A stretch of 64,000 bases of DNA from Balneolaceae bacterium (GCA_018401935.1 JAGYJQ010000009.1:39857-103856), one strand, 5' to 3'; counted from the first letter of the stretch, positions 1 to 10,200 are shown. Made by a program: numbers and translations. The notes: generated by a model from the letters alone, not told the origin.

Positions 1-534
1 CGAGTTGATGAGGGAAAGGAGCGGTTAGAGCGATTCAAGCGCTTGTACGAGGAAGAAGATCTTTCGTTTTGGTATAAAAACATGCGCTTTGAACTCGAAG
101 ATTTAGCTCCGGGGGCATTTATCCCAGCCTTTAGTTTTGTTAGCACAGAAGGCGACACGGTTAATGAAGAGAGTATTAAAGGATTCCCTACTTTGCTGGA
201 ATTCACCCTAATGGAAAATGGCCTATATCAACAGCAATACGAAGAATTAACCGTTAGTTACCAACTTTTTGCTCCTCGTGGGTTTCAGGTGTATACAATG
301 GCCTTTGATGAAAGTGCTACCACCATATTGGCGTTTTTTGAAGAAAGAGATCGCTTTTGGTCAATTGCGGAACCACCAACAATGAACCGAAAATCTCTGG
401 TTGAAACCTTCAATATCCAATACTATCCAACACGAATACTGGTCGATCCTCAAGGCCGAATTATCCGGAAATTTATTGGTGAAGAACTGGATGATTTTAT
501 ACCCTATCTCACACCACACTTAACCTCGAACTAA
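1..534 (+). CDS. Thioredoxin-fold (TlpA/ResA-like) protein without the CXXC motif, 5' end outside window
   Basis: The frame is open from base 1, so the true start lies left of the window and at least 177 residues are present. The fold is suggested by the order of elements: an N-terminal lead (APGAFIPAFSFVSTEGDTV), then the strand LLEFTLMENGLYQQQYEEL where a thioredoxin would carry WCxxC, then a typical cis-Pro region (YYPTRILVDPQGRI). In the active-site position there is MENGLY and no cysteine, so it cannot be a dithiol oxidoreductase. A role as a redox-inactive chaperone or binding protein is inference. It stops 18 bases before tpiA and probably shares its transcript. No signal peptide can be judged because the N-terminus is missing. 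Confidence 0.65.
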   Translation, partial: RVDEGKERLERFKRLYEEEDLSFWYKNMRFELEDLAPGAFIPAFSFVSTEGDTVNEESIKGFPTLLEFTLMENGLYQQQYEELTVSYQLFAPRGFQVYTMAFDESATTILAFFEERDRFWSIAEPPTMNRKSLVETFNIQYYPTRILVDPQGRIIRKFIGEELDDFIPYLTPHLTSN

Positions 535-552
535 TATTGTAATCTATTTATT

Positions 553-1362
553 ATGCGAAAATTTCTAATTGCGGGTAACTGGAAAATGAATGGAGGAGCA
601 GAATTTACCTCCGACTTATTATCTGCCATAAAAGCGCGAAAGACGGCCATTTCTGAAGATGTAGATGTGTTGGTTTGTCCAACTTTTGTCTCATTATCTA
701 TGGCTATTGATCAACTGCACGAAAGCGATATACTCGTGGGGGCTCAAAACATGCATGAAGCAGAAAAAGGAGCCTATACAGGCGAGATAAGTGCATCTAT
801 GTTGGTAGAGGCAGGATGTAGTTACGTCCTTTTAGGGCACTCTGAGCGGCGGGCTTATTTTCATGAAGATGATGCCTTAGTCCGCGAAAAATTACACACT
901 GCGCTTAGCTATGACCTAGCTCCGATAGTATGTGTAGGAGAATTATTAGAAGAACGTAAAGAGAATCGACATTTAGAGGTGGTTAAAACCCAAACTCTTG
1001 CTGCTTTCAACGGTCTTACCGAAGAACAAGCAGTTCAAGTCGTTCTGGCCTATGAACCGGTATGGGCTATTGGCACCGGAGAGACAGCAAGCCCAGAACA
1101 AGCACAAGAAATGCACGCGTTTATTCGCTCCATTTTGACGGAACAATTTGGAGAAGCAGCCCAGGCTATTCGTATTCTCTACGGGGGGAGCATGAAGCCA
1201 ACTAATGCTCATGAATTACTAAGCCAACCGGATGTTGATGGTGGGTTAATAGGTGGTGCAAGTCTAGACGCAGAAAGTTTTGTGAGCATCGTTGAAACGG
1301 CGGAAGCATTGAGTCGTTCTGCGGGTGCAGCCAATTCTCAAGAATTCTCAGAGGTAGAATAG
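553..1362 (+). CDS. tpiA: Triosephosphate isomerase
   Basis: Interconverts dihydroxyacetone phosphate and glyceraldehyde 3-phosphate in glycolysis and gluconeogenesis; cytosolic dimer. The substrate loop NWKMN is at residues 9-13 (N9, K11), the catalytic histidine lies in GHSERR (H96), the catalytic glutamate in YEPVWAIGTG (E168), and the phosphate-binding YGGS/GG segments follow near 210 and 230-235. At 269 residues it is about 15 residues longer than the usual 250-255, because of a polar C-terminal tail (from about residue 254) outside the barrel. It ends 4 bases before purD, so the two are likely co-transcribed, an unusual pairing of glycolysis with purine synthesis. Confidence 0.97.
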   Translation: MRKFLIAGNWKMNGGAEFTSDLLSAIKARKTAISEDVDVLVCPTFVSLSMAIDQLHESDILVGAQNMHEAEKGAYTGEISASMLVEAGCSYVLLGHSERRAYFHEDDALVREKLHTALSYDLAPIVCVGELLEERKENRHLEVVKTQTLAAFNGLTEEQAVQVVLAYEPVWAIGTGETASPEQAQEMHAFIRSILTEQFGEAAQAIRILYGGSMKPTNAHELLSQPDVDGGLIGGASLDAESFVSIVETAEALSRSAGAANSQEFSEVE

Positions 1363-1366
1363 GGAT

Positions 1367-2650
1367 ATGAAGGTATTACTTCTAGGAAGTGGAGGAAGAG
1401 AACACGCATTGGCTTGGGCTTTATCCCGATCGCCTCTTTGCGATACCTTATATATAGCACCTGGTAATCCAGGTACCCACGCATGTGGAGTGAATGTGGC
1501 TTTGGATGCCTTAGATTTTGATCAAGTACTAGAATTCATCGTGGATAAGGAAATTGGTCTTACGGTTGTAGGCCCTGAGCAACCCTTAGTTGCAGGGATA
1601 AGCGATTTTTTAGAGGCTAAGGGTCACGCTGTGTTCGGACCTAGTACCATCGCAGCGCAATTAGAGGGTAGTAAGCAATTTGCTAAGGACTTTATGGCTC
1701 GTCATAACATACCTACAGCAGCATACAAGGTGTTTACAGGGGACTATTATGCCGAAGCACTAGCTTATGTGGATGCTCATAATCAATACCCTATAGTGTT
1801 AAAAGCGGATGGATTAGCCGGCGGTAAAGGAGTGTTAATACCAGAAAATAGAGAAGAGCTTCTAGCTGGCTTAGAAGAGCTTCGCAGAGGATCATTACAA
1901 GCCGCAGCCCAAACTTTAGTAATCGAAGAATTCATGCCTGGTGAGGAGGCATCCGTTTTTGCTTTATGTGATGGTGAACACTTTGAAATCATGGGAACCG
2001 CACAAGATCATAAACGCCAACTTGATGGTGATAAAGGGCCAAACACGGGTGGGATGGGGGCCTATTCACCATCTCCGCTCCTAGCAGAAGATATGCTCAA
2101 TTCGGTGTCAGAAACTATCATTGCACCAACTATAGAGGGTATGGCTGCCGAAGGGAACCCCTATAAAGGTTTTTTGTATGTAGGTCTCATGATGACATCA
2201 GCCGGTCCTAAAGTAGTGGAATACAACTGCCGGTTTGGAGATCCAGAATGTCAGGTGATTATACCAAGACTTCGAAGCGATCTACTCACTCATTTAGTGC
2301 AAAGTACACGGGGAAAACTTCTAGGGGAGGACATCGTATTTGATCAGCAATATAGAACAACAGTGGTGTTGGTTTCAGGTGGTTATCCTGTGAGTTATGA
2401 TAAAGGATTTCCGATTATTGGCTTAGATGAACTCGAGAAAGTAGAAGCCGTTCAGGTTTTTCATGCGGGTACAAAGGAGCTAGATGGGCAACTATGTACT
2501 GCCGGCGGCCGGGTGCTAAATGTGGTCGGTACCGGTCCAACACTCCAAGAGTCAATATCAATGGCTTACAAAGGCCTCGAATCTATTTCGTTTGAGGGAA
2601 TGTTTTACCGCAAAGATATTGGCGCTAAAGGGTTGAACCATGTTTCATGA
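1367..2650 (+). CDS. purD: Phosphoribosylamine-glycine ligase (GAR synthetase)
   Basis: ATP-dependent ligation of glycine to 5-phosphoribosylamine, the second step of purine biosynthesis. The N-terminal domain opens with GSGGREHALAWAL (residues 7-19). The ATP-grasp region shows KADGLAGGKG (146-155), the glycine-loop signature around 214-235 (DHKRQLDGDKGPNTGGMG), and the metal-binding segment NCRFGDPECQ. Length 427 is normal for the family and no key motif is missing. The last codons overlap the start of the next gene in an ATGA arrangement (4 bases), suggesting translational coupling, although the neighbour has no known link to purines. Confidence 0.97.
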   Translation: MKVLLLGSGGREHALAWALSRSPLCDTLYIAPGNPGTHACGVNVALDALDFDQVLEFIVDKEIGLTVVGPEQPLVAGISDFLEAKGHAVFGPSTIAAQLEGSKQFAKDFMARHNIPTAAYKVFTGDYYAEALAYVDAHNQYPIVLKADGLAGGKGVLIPENREELLAGLEELRRGSLQAAAQTLVIEEFMPGEEASVFALCDGEHFEIMGTAQDHKRQLDGDKGPNTGGMGAYSPSPLLAEDMLNSVSETIIAPTIEGMAAEGNPYKGFLYVGLMMTSAGPKVVEYNCRFGDPECQVIIPRLRSDLLTHLVQSTRGKLLGEDIVFDQQYRTTVVLVSGGYPVSYDKGFPIIGLDELEKVEAVQVFHAGTKELDGQLCTAGGRVLNVVGTGPTLQESISMAYKGLESISFEGMFYRKDIGAKGLNHVS

Positions 2651-3747
2651 ATGTAATCTACCATCATATCAACTGGTATATACGAGTTTTATTAGAAGCT
2701 TGTACCATTAAAGCTTGTTTTTGCTACTCTCTTGTACTTAGAAGGAATAAAGAGTTACACAATTCTGGCTCTTTTAAGATCTTATACTTGTGGTTTTTGG
2801 TGTTGGCCTCCGTAGCTCAGATTGAAGTCGTAAGCGCAAACATTGGATTACGTCTACATGAACCAATTAATATAGTGAGCCAGTTCACAGCACAGAACGC
2901 AGCACACAACACATCTCATATCACCACAGTGGCCTTTAACCCACATGATTCGGTTCAAACGCAAGAAACGAGTTATTACCTTCCACAAAAAAATCCTATT
3001 CCCGTGGCTACCTTTACCCAAGCTTCAGCTATGATAAAGGGTATGGATGGATTCATTGTGAGTGATAAAGCTGAGCATAAGATATACCTGTTTAGCTCAG
3101 ACGGGAAACTACATATTGAAGCAGGTGGACACGGGGCCGGGGTGCAATCATTTCATGCTCCGAGTGACATAGCTAGCAATAATGGACTAAAGATCTACGT
3201 AGCAGATAAAGAAAATGGGCGTATACAAATCTTAGATCATCAATTACATTTCCTTTCTAGCTTGGATATTACGAGCGCTAATGTAGATTATGCTATGGAA
3301 TTGGATAGCTTTAGAGCTACTCGCAGCTGGAAGCCTGAAAAAATTTGTTTACTCGATAGTGGGCATTTACAGGTGTGGGATGCTCAGGCGAAAGGTATAC
3401 ATCGCTTTAATTCAAAAGGGGATTACCTTGGGTTTAGTGCCCTTTCCGAAGCTATGGGTCGGATTAATTTCCTGTATTGTAAGGCCGATTACATTGAATT
3501 ATATAGTACTCAAAGTCAAAAAATTGCTCGTATGAGTATCAATGGCCTTTGGCTAGGAAGCTACGATTTTACCCAAGATCGCGCGTATGAATCCAACATT
3601 TCCCTAACAACCTATGCTGGTAGATGGGATGAATTAGAAGAACATTATGGCATGTGGGTTCATTCAATAATGGAAGAATCTAAACTATGGATATTATTTG
3701 AGCAGGCGTTGTTTTCTTTAGATGTTATTCAAAAACAGGATAACTAG
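2647..3747 (+). CDS. Exported NHL-type beta-propeller protein, function unknown
   Basis: The protein has 366 residues. A hydrophobic stretch at about residues 43-60 (ILYLWFLVLASVAQIEVVSA) looks like a signal peptide preceded by an unusually long N-terminal arm of about 40 residues, so the true start may be an internal non-ATG codon; no other ATG lies before residue 129. The mature part shows NHL-like blades, for example DKAEHKIYLFSSDGKLH and ADKENGRIQILDHQ, with the usual run from a hydrophobic strand to D-x-x-N-x-R-I. Such propellers generally bind partners or ligands outside the cytoplasm. It overlaps purD by 4 bases and the LuxE-like gene by up to 26 bases. No catalytic residues can be named. 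Confidence 0.7.
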   Translation: MNVIYHHINWYIRVLLEACTIKACFCYSLVLRRNKELHNSGSFKILYLWFLVLASVAQIEVVSANIGLRLHEPINIVSQFTAQNAAHNTSHITTVAFNPHDSVQTQETSYYLPQKNPIPVATFTQASAMIKGMDGFIVSDKAEHKIYLFSSDGKLHIEAGGHGAGVQSFHAPSDIASNNGLKIYVADKENGRIQILDHQLHFLSSLDITSANVDYAMELDSFRATRSWKPEKICLLDSGHLQVWDAQAKGIHRFNSKGDYLGFSALSEAMGRINFLYCKADYIELYSTQSQKIARMSINGLWLGSYDFTQDRAYESNISLTTYAGRWDELEEHYGMWVHSIMEESKLWILFEQALFSLDVIQKQDN

Positions 3748-3754
3748 TAACTCG

Positions 3755-4921
3755 ATGGGTACAAATAGACGTCTTAATAGGAATGAACCCTTTTATATCT
3801 CCAGCCAAACATTTGAGTATATCAAGCAACGAATGCCGGAACTCTATACGTCGTTTGCTGAACCAGCCACCCCTTTTTTTTTAAACACTACCCTTAATTT
3901 CGAAGAGAAAATAGCCCAGATATTTGTTTTTCAGTACACATTGAATCCGGTGTACCAAAAATATTGTACTGCTTTGGGTTGGTCTGTCGATGATTACTCC
4001 CGCTGTTTTGATGAGTTGCCCCCTTTATTACCCGTGCAAGCGTTTAAAGATGCATCGGTATGGACTCATGATGCTTTAGTTGGGGACACTGAGATATCCA
4101 CCTATGTAACTCATTTGAAAGCAGATGATCAGCCCTTGGAATTTTTAAGTAGTGGAACATCTGCCATGCAGCGGAGCCGTCATCGTGTACTAAACCCCAC
4201 ATTCTATGATGCTTCTATTCGAGCTGCTTGGCAAGCTAGATTTGGCAAGGATAATTGGATTATCTGGGCCTATACACCTGGCTATTCCGAAAATCCACAA
4301 TCATCTTTGCTGTATATGATTGACAGGTTGATGGAGTGGGATCATACCCAAGAAAGTTGCTACTTATCCCTCGAGGAGTGTTTGCCATTACAGCAGTTGA
4401 ATAAATTGGTGGAAGAGGGGCACCGGGTAATGCTTTTTGGCGCTGCATTTGGTTGGTTAGACCTAATCGAGCGACATGAGCGGGAGAATGAGCCACTAAG
4501 TCTTCCAAGAGAGGTATGTATTATGGAAACGGGTGGGATGAAAACGTTTAGGCGGTCAATGTCACGTGTGGATTTGTTTGAACGCCTAGTGCAGGGTTTT
4601 AATTGCGCCCCTGAGCAACTTCACACCGAATATGGGATGACAGAGTGCCTAAGTCAAGCGTACACTTCCAAGGGACTGTGGCTGGAGAGTCCAGACTGGA
4701 TGAAGATAGTAGTGGTAGATCCTGATGCGCCTGATAAGATGCTAGAACCGGGGCAGGAAGGGCGAATTGGGATCGTTGATTTAGCTAATATCTATTCATG
4801 TAGTTTTTTGTTGACCGGCGATCGAGGGATAATGGATGAAGAGGGAAGATTTCAGGTGCTTGGCCGATGGGAGCCTACCTCTTTGCGTGGATGTAACTTT
4901 CTAATGGAACAGGATGGATAA
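3755..4921 (+). CDS. LuxE-like acyl-protein synthetase (adenylate-forming)
   Basis: Belongs to the LuxE/phenylacetate-CoA-ligase-like adenylate-forming group. In Vibrio, LuxE activates a fatty acid as acyl-AMP and hands it to its own cysteine for the LuxC reductase. The phosphate-binding signature reads FLSSGTSAMQRSRH, and a later HTEYGMTECLSQAY resembles the adenylate-binding Y-G-x-T-E motif. A possible upstream ATG at 3722 would overlap the preceding gene by 26 bases; I prefer the ATG at 3755, which lies just after that gene's stop (388 residues). It overlaps the LuxC-like gene by 8 bases, so the two are coupled. No luciferase (luxAB) gene is nearby, so bioluminescence is not implied; substrate unknown. 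Confidence 0.8.
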   Translation: MGTNRRLNRNEPFYISSQTFEYIKQRMPELYTSFAEPATPFFLNTTLNFEEKIAQIFVFQYTLNPVYQKYCTALGWSVDDYSRCFDELPPLLPVQAFKDASVWTHDALVGDTEISTYVTHLKADDQPLEFLSSGTSAMQRSRHRVLNPTFYDASIRAAWQARFGKDNWIIWAYTPGYSENPQSSLLYMIDRLMEWDHTQESCYLSLEECLPLQQLNKLVEEGHRVMLFGAAFGWLDLIERHERENEPLSLPREVCIMETGGMKTFRRSMSRVDLFERLVQGFNCAPEQLHTEYGMTECLSQAYTSKGLWLESPDWMKIVVVDPDAPDKMLEPGQEGRIGIVDLANIYSCSFLLTGDRGIMDEEGRFQVLGRWEPTSLRGCNFLMEQDG

Positions 4922-6173
4922 ATCAGCCCGGTCTAAATCACATCAAAGCGGCTCGAATGAGGCATACGAGTTGGGTAAGGATTGGTCGAAGCAGGCGAAA
5001 GAAAGGGCCTTTCTATTACAGGAGCACCTAATCAAGTGGTTCGATGATGAGCAATCTGGAATGCAAGAAGCCATTCAGCAAAGTATTTCAGGTACCGATT
5101 TTACTTCTGAGGATATTTATTTTCAGCTTTCTGCTATTAAGAGCCGTCTAGAAGCGGGTGATTTAGTACACTGGATACATCAAAGCAGACACGTCAAAGA
5201 CAATCAGAGGTACAAAGAATTTCGGCTCACCGAACAATCTAACATACTATGTATTCATGCAGGCAATCTACCCCTTGTAGGTTTGCAAGATGCCTTAGCC
5301 GTTTTGATTGCTGGTCATTGCTACACGGGTAAAATTTCCCGTAAAGACCCGTTTCTTTTGCCCTCCATATTGGGATGGTTAGCTAGACAGGGTTGGGGAG
5401 CCCAAATTCATCATTGGACAATTGAATCAGTAAAACTACCTGCAAAAAATTATCAAATGGTTTTATTCGCTGGCTCAGAATCCTCCTTAGCTAACCTACA
5501 AAAAACATTAGTCAGAGTAGGGAAAATAGATGAGCAAACACCTTGGTTAAACCGCTTGGCATCGTTCTCAATAGCCTACTGTCCGAGCAAAGAAGCTGTT
5601 TTAGAACAGTCTTCGGAACTCATCGAAGCACTGATTAGACATGGCGGAAAAGGATGCCGGTCGGTTGGGGTGGTGGTGTCTCCCATTGGGCTTAATGAGC
5701 TGCGAATTCCACTAGAACACGCAATGAAAAAAGCCCTGGAACAGACCAATTCCCTGGAACAGACCAATTCAGCGAACCTAACAAACCCTGAGATACCTTC
5801 ACAAGGGACCAATCGATCTGAATCAACAAGTTTAACCTACAAAAAAGCTTACAATATCGCGGTAGATAGAGTGTTTATCGGTGTTGGAGACTGGTTGATA
5901 GAAGAGCATCCCTTTGAATATGTGCCTCTGCCAACGAATTCACTCGTGGTCTATTGGGTAAAAGCCAATCAAGAAGCCCTAATGAGTCTAGCAGAACGTT
6001 TTGGTTCGGCTTTACAGAGTATATACTATGTAGGTATCAATGCTTCAGACGTTAAAAAGCCTTATAAACATACTTTTGATATCGAATCAATCGACTCCGC
6101 TCAACGCCCTCCTTTGTATTGGAAGCCCGATGGGATTGATATACTAAGGTATCTTTGTCCCTTCATTATTTAA
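4914..6173 (+). CDS. LuxC-like acyl-CoA/acyl-protein reductase
   Basis: NADPH-dependent reduction of an activated acyl group to the aldehyde is the family reaction. The family segment ILCIHAGNLPLVGLQDALAV is followed by a variant of the GKxSxxDP motif (GKISRKDPFLLP, residues 139-150). The likely catalytic cysteine is C248 in GGKGCRSVG, equivalent to the acylated cysteine of LuxC. A low-complexity stretch at about 274-305 includes a tandem duplication (LEQTNS twice) absent from typical members. With the adjacent LuxE-like enzyme it would form a fatty-acid reductase pair making aldehydes; a role in wax, lipid or polyene metabolism is speculation. It is separated from leuS by 119 bases with no clear terminator. 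Confidence 0.8.
   Translation: MDKSARSKSHQSGSNEAYELGKDWSKQAKERAFLLQEHLIKWFDDEQSGMQEAIQQSISGTDFTSEDIYFQLSAIKSRLEAGDLVHWIHQSRHVKDNQRYKEFRLTEQSNILCIHAGNLPLVGLQDALAVLIAGHCYTGKISRKDPFLLPSILGWLARQGWGAQIHHWTIESVKLPAKNYQMVLFAGSESSLANLQKTLVRVGKIDEQTPWLNRLASFSIAYCPSKEAVLEQSSELIEALIRHGGKGCRSVGVVVSPIGLNELRIPLEHAMKKALEQTNSLEQTNSANLTNPEIPSQGTNRSESTSLTYKKAYNIAVDRVFIGVGDWLIEEHPFEYVPLPTNSLVVYWVKANQEALMSLAERFGSALQSIYYVGINASDVKKPYKHTFDIESIDSAQRPPLYWKPDGIDILRYLCPFII
5734..5769 (+). repeat. 18-bp tandem duplication inside the LuxC-like gene
   Basis: The unit ccctggaacagaccaatt occurs twice head to tail, perfectly, at 5734-5751 and 5752-5769. It is in frame and encodes LEQTNS twice within a polar insert of the reductase. 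Identity at the DNA level indicates a recent slippage-type event. It resembles in-frame expansions at 21457, 43821 and 44704. Confidence 0.95.
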
Positions 6174-6292
6174 TTCATTTATCCCTATTTTAGGACTCTC
6201 TTGAAATAGAAATTCAACAACCTTAGGTTCACACTAAGGCCTGTTGTAACACCGATGTAGAACGACGACCGTATTCATTAACACACTTTTTT

Positions 6293-8881
6293 ATGCATTC
6301 GTATAATCCAGAAGCCATTGAAAAGAAATGGCAAACATATTGGCTAGAGCAAAAGACGTTTAAAACACCCACGGATCGTAGCAAGCCAAAATACTATGTA
6401 CTGGATATGTTTCCTTATCCTAGTGGATCGGGTTTGCATGTGGGACATCCAGAGGGGTATACCGCGACTGATATAATAGCTAGGTATAAGCGAATGAAGG
6501 GGTTTAACGTGCTTCATCCTATGGGTTGGGATGCTTTTGGTCTACCTGCCGAGCAATATGCTGTAAAAACTGGCACTCATCCACGCATTACCACAGAGCT
6601 TAATATCAAAAGATTTCGTGAGCAGTTACAAGCTATTGGGTTCAGTTATGACTGGGACAGAGAAGTGAATACCACAGATCCAAATTACTTTAAGTGGACG
6701 CAATGGATTTTCTTGAAACTCTATGAAATGGGCTTAGCCTATGAGGATGAGGTAGCGGTGAACTGGTGCCCAGAATTAGGGACTGTTTTAGCCAATGAGG
6801 AAGTCATTGATGGAAAGAGCGAGGTAGGTGGGTATCCCGTTGTTCGGCGTCCAATGCGTCAATGGGTGCTAAAAATAACTGCCTATGCAGAGCGTTTGCT
6901 TCAGGATTTGGATGAACTTGATTGGCCCGAATCTCTGAAAGATATGCAGAGAAATTGGATAGGGAAATCTGTCGGTGCAGAAATTGATTTTGCCATAGAA
7001 GGATATGATTCCGAGCCTATTCGGGTGTTTACGACCAGACCCGATACCTTGTTTGGAGCAACCTATATGGTACTTGCTCCTGAGCATCACTTGGTTGAAA
7101 AGATTACCAGTGATCAGCAGCGTACAGCCGTGCAGGCCTATGTGGAAAGTGCCGCGGCTAAATCGGATTTGGATAGGCAAGAACTCTCTAAAGAAAAAAC
7201 TGGAGTTTGGACGGGGGCTTATGCCAATCATCCAGTAACCAAAAAGCAGATTCCAATATGGATTGCGGATTATGTACTCGCAAGCTACGGAACAGGAGCC
7301 ATCATGGCCGTACCGGCACAGGATGAACGAGATTGGGAGTTTGCAGAGGCCTTTGATTTGCCGATTATACGAACCGTACAACCCGAGGAAGGATTTACAG
7401 GCAACGCGTACACGGGGGATGGTCCTGCCATTAATTCCGATTTTTTAAATGGAATGGGCGTAGAGGAGGCGAAAACCACCATGATTCAATGGCTGGAAGA
7501 TCATGGTGTGGGCACCAAAGCCATTAATTATAAACTTCGTGACTGGTTGTTTTCTAGACAGCGCTACTGGGGTGAACCATTTCCGATACTCCATACCGAT
7601 CAGGGTCCAGTACCACTGACCGAGGATCAACTCCCTCTAGAGCTTCCTGTTGTCGATAAATATCAGCCAACGGGCGATGGAGAACCTCCGTTAGCCAATG
7701 CAACCCAATGGGTGAACACGATTGATCCCACCACAGGTAAGCCAGCTAAGCGTGAAACTAATACCATGCCTCAATGGGCGGGATCTTGTTGGTATTATTT
7801 GCGATATATATCCCCGGATTGGGAAGGTGGCCCGGTAGACCCTGATTATGAATCGTATTGGATGCCCGTAGATTTGTATGTGGGTGGGGCAGAACATGCG
7901 GTTTTGCATTTGCTATATGCACGTTTTTGGCATAAAGTCTTGTTCGATTTGGGTGTTGTTAGCACCAAGGAACCTTTCCAGAAATTAGTGAATCAGGGTA
8001 TGATTCTTGGGGAGATGGAGTACACTGCTGCTCAAAAAAATGGACAGTGGATACCTATTGATGACGCCGATGAGGCTACTGAAAGAGTGCGTTTAGCCGA
8101 TGAAGATGTTGAGAAAAAAGGGGATCATTTTGTGGTCAAGGGCACTGATATACGCATAGAAGCTAGAGCTCATAAAATGTCTAAAAGCCGTGGTAATGTT
8201 ATAAATCCTGATCAGATTATTGAGGAATTTGGAGCGGATTCACTTCGGCTTTACGAGATGTTTATGGGACCTTTGGAGCAGGTAAAGCCTTGGAGTACAA
8301 AAGGAGTCGATGGGGTTAATAGGTTTTTACACCGAGCCTGGAGACTATTGATCAATGATGAGGATGGTGAACTCAAGTCAACGGTCAGTGACATTGAACC
8401 AACTAAAGAACAGCTTAAAGTACTGCATACAGCCATTAAAAAGGTGAGCGAAGACATTGAAGCGATGCGATTTAATACCGCTATATCCGCTTTAATGATT
8501 TTTGTAAACGAAGCCAACTCTTGGAGCCAAATGCCTAAAACAGTGGCTCAGGATTTTGTTCAACTATTGTCCCCTTTCGCTCCTCACATTAGCGAGGAAT
8601 TATGGGCGAAGTTAGGGCATACAGAAAGTGTAGCGTATCATGAATGGCCAAGTTTCGACGAATCGTGGTTGGTAGACGACGAAATCATGTATCCTATCCA
8701 AATAAATGGTAAGGTACGCGCCGATTTGTACGTGCCAGCGGAATTAGCGATGGACAAAGAGTATGTACTAGAACAAGCCAAAGCCCTTGAAAAAATTCAG
8801 GGCTATTTAGAAGGGAGCCGCTTAGTGAAGGAAATATTTGTTCCTAAGCGGATCGTAAATTTGGTTATCGCTCCTCAATAG
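6293..8881 (+). CDS. leuS: Leucyl-tRNA synthetase
   Basis: Class I aminoacyl-tRNA synthetase charging tRNA-Leu. The HIGH motif is HVGH (residues 49-52) in [12 protein letters not shown], the KMSKS motif is intact at 628-632, and the CP1 editing domain carries [13 protein letters not shown] and [15 protein letters not shown] with the aspartate that blocks leucine in the editing site. The zinc-type segment seen in some bacterial enzymes is replaced by [15 protein letters not shown]. The 862-residue length is normal. Its final 17 bases overlap the 3' end of the convergent gltA gene, so there is no room for a classical terminator between them. Confidence 0.98.
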   Translation: MHSYNPEAIEKKWQTYWLEQKTFKTPTDRSKPKYYVLDMFPYPSGSGLHVGHPEGYTATDIIARYKRMKGFNVLHPMGWDAFGLPAEQYAVKTGTHPRITTELNIKRFREQLQAIGFSYDWDREVNTTDPNYFKWTQWIFLKLYEMGLAYEDEVAVNWCPELGTVLANEEVIDGKSEVGGYPVVRRPMRQWVLKITAYAERLLQDLDELDWPESLKDMQRNWIGKSVGAEIDFAIEGYDSEPIRVFTTRPDTLFGATYMVLAPEHHLVEKITSDQQRTAVQAYVESAAAKSDLDRQELSKEKTGVWTGAYANHPVTKKQIPIWIADYVLASYGTGAIMAVPAQDERDWEFAEAFDLPIIRTVQPEEGFTGNAYTGDGPAINSDFLNGMGVEEAKTTMIQWLEDHGVGTKAINYKLRDWLFSRQRYWGEPFPILHTDQGPVPLTEDQLPLELPVVDKYQPTGDGEPPLANATQWVNTIDPTTGKPAKRETNTMPQWAGSCWYYLRYISPDWEGGPVDPDYESYWMPVDLYVGGAEHAVLHLLYARFWHKVLFDLGVVSTKEPFQKLVNQGMILGEMEYTAAQKNGQWIPIDDADEATERVRLADEDVEKKGDHFVVKGTDIRIEARAHKMSKSRGNVINPDQIIEEFGADSLRLYEMFMGPLEQVKPWSTKGVDGVNRFLHRAWRLLINDEDGELKSTVSDIEPTKEQLKVLHTAIKKVSEDIEAMRFNTAISALMIFVNEANSWSQMPKTVAQDFVQLLSPFAPHISEELWAKLGHTESVAYHEWPSFDESWLVDDEIMYPIQINGKVRADLYVPAELAMDKEYVLEQAKALEKIQGYLEGSRLVKEIFVPKRIVNLVIAPQ

Positions 8882-10025
8882 GAGTATAAGCCATATTTTT
8901 TTCACCAACATAAAGTGCTCTTGGGCGTACTAGTCTGTTATGCTCCATTTGCTCCATATAGTGACCTGCCCATCCTGCAATACGGCTCATGGTAAATATA
9001 CAAGTGTACAAATCTGGCTGAATGCCCATAGAAAAATAGACGGTAGCTGAAAAGAAATCGACATTTGGGTCAATATTTTTTTCACTTTTCATCGTATTCA
9101 ACATATCCATAGACCAACGGTACAATTCTTCATGTCCGGTTTCTTCGCTTAGTGATTGAGCCATTTTCTGAAGGTGACGAGCTCTTGGGTCAAAAGTTTT
9201 ATAAACACGGTGGCCAAATCCCATAATTTTTTCTTTTTTGGCCAATTTATCTTTCGTAAATGCTACAGCATCGGCGTCTTTGCCTTGTTCTTCTAACTCC
9301 ATTAACATGTGCATTACAGCGGTATTTGCGCCACCATGAAGAGGACCTTTTAAGGTTCCGATAGCAGCAGTAACCGCAGAATATAAATCTGAGAGCGTTC
9401 CACCAACCGTTCTACAAGTGAAGGTAGACGCGTTCATGCCATGCTCTGCATGGAGTATTAAACATAAATCCAAGGTTTTTTCAGCCTGTACCCCAGGCTC
9501 TTCGCCGTTGAGCATGTACAGAAAATTAAAAGCGGTAGAACCAGTAGTTTGTGGTTTAATAATTTCTTTACCACTTCTAAGTCGTGAAAAAGCAGCGATG
9601 ATAGTAGGTAATTTCGCTGTTATATTGATAGCTTTTTCGTAATACGAATCGTCGGGTAGATGGATATCGGTTTCTGATAACATAGAAGTAGCCGTTCGCA
9701 AAACCGACATGGGTTTAGACTCTTTATCTACACTGTGCAGATAATCAACAACAACTTTTGGAATATCTCTTCGGGCTTGCAGTTTCTGGGTTAAATCTTC
9801 CAGTTCGGCTGATGTTGGTAAACGGTCGTTCCACAGCAAGAAACAAACTTCCTCAAAGGTACTTTTTTCTGCCAGTATATCTACATTGTATCCAGCATAA
9901 ATAAGCTCACCGTTTTGCCCGTCAATGGAGCTTTTGGTGGTGGAAAAAGCTACTACGCCATCCAACCCTTTATTGATGTATGGGTAAAGTGTTTCGTCAA
10001 AGCCAGTATGTAAATCGTTTGCCAT
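8865..10025 (-). CDS. gltA: Citrate synthase (short type)
   Basis: Condenses acetyl-CoA and oxaloacetate to citrate, entering the TCA cycle. The length of 386 residues and the simple N-terminus match the short, Gram-positive/archaeal-like dimeric form, not the 430-residue hexamer of enterobacteria. Conserved elements are [11 protein letters not shown] (H192/H195), GPLHGGAN (H230), [14 protein letters not shown] (H272) and [10 protein letters not shown] (catalytic D323). A 2-methylcitrate synthase of the same fold cannot be excluded from sequence alone, but no prp genes are nearby. It is transcribed alone on the minus strand; 164 bases separate it from mazG upstream. Confidence 0.93.
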   Translation of the reverse strand: MANDLHTGFDETLYPYINKGLDGVVAFSTTKSSIDGQNGELIYAGYNVDILAEKSTFEEVCFLLWNDRLPTSAELEDLTQKLQARRDIPKVVVDYLHSVDKESKPMSVLRTATSMLSETDIHLPDDSYYEKAINITAKLPTIIAAFSRLRSGKEIIKPQTTGSTAFNFLYMLNGEEPGVQAEKTLDLCLILHAEHGMNASTFTCRTVGGTLSDLYSAVTAAIGTLKGPLHGGANTAVMHMLMELEEQGKDADAVAFTKDKLAKKEKIMGFGHRVYKTFDPRARHLQKMAQSLSEETGHEELYRWSMDMLNTMKSEKNIDPNVDFFSATVYFSMGIQPDLYTCIFTMSRIAGWAGHYMEQMEHNRLVRPRALYVGEKNMAYTPIEER

Positions 10026-10183
10026 GGTGTTCCGAATTTTCGTTAGATGTTCAAGTTACTCTTGCCTTTTCGGTACCTTTCAGTGCGAGTGAATGTGAGG
10101 ACTCTTCGCATTTGTGTAATAAAACAGGATGTTACGTCTCTTCAAGAGTAATTAATAAGTTAATGAAACCCAGACAATAAATT

Positions 10184-10200
10184 AAGTGCTTAAAGCGCTT
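10184..10200. terminator. Small hairpin at the 3' end of mazG
   Basis: AAGTGCT (10184-10190) and AGCGCTT (10194-10200) can pair around a TAA loop with one wobble. Read on the plus strand it is followed by seven T; read on the minus strand, after mazG, the tail is AATTTATT. It may terminate mazG weakly; the stem is short. Confidence 0.35.

Noticed and set aside
3755..6173. Bioluminescence operon
   Set aside because: No luciferase (luxA/luxB) or acyltransferase luxD in the neighbourhood; only LuxE/LuxC-like enzymes.
6869..7381. 170-residue minus-strand frame inside leuS
   Set aside because: It is antisense to a highly conserved synthetase; no ribosome site or plausible protein.
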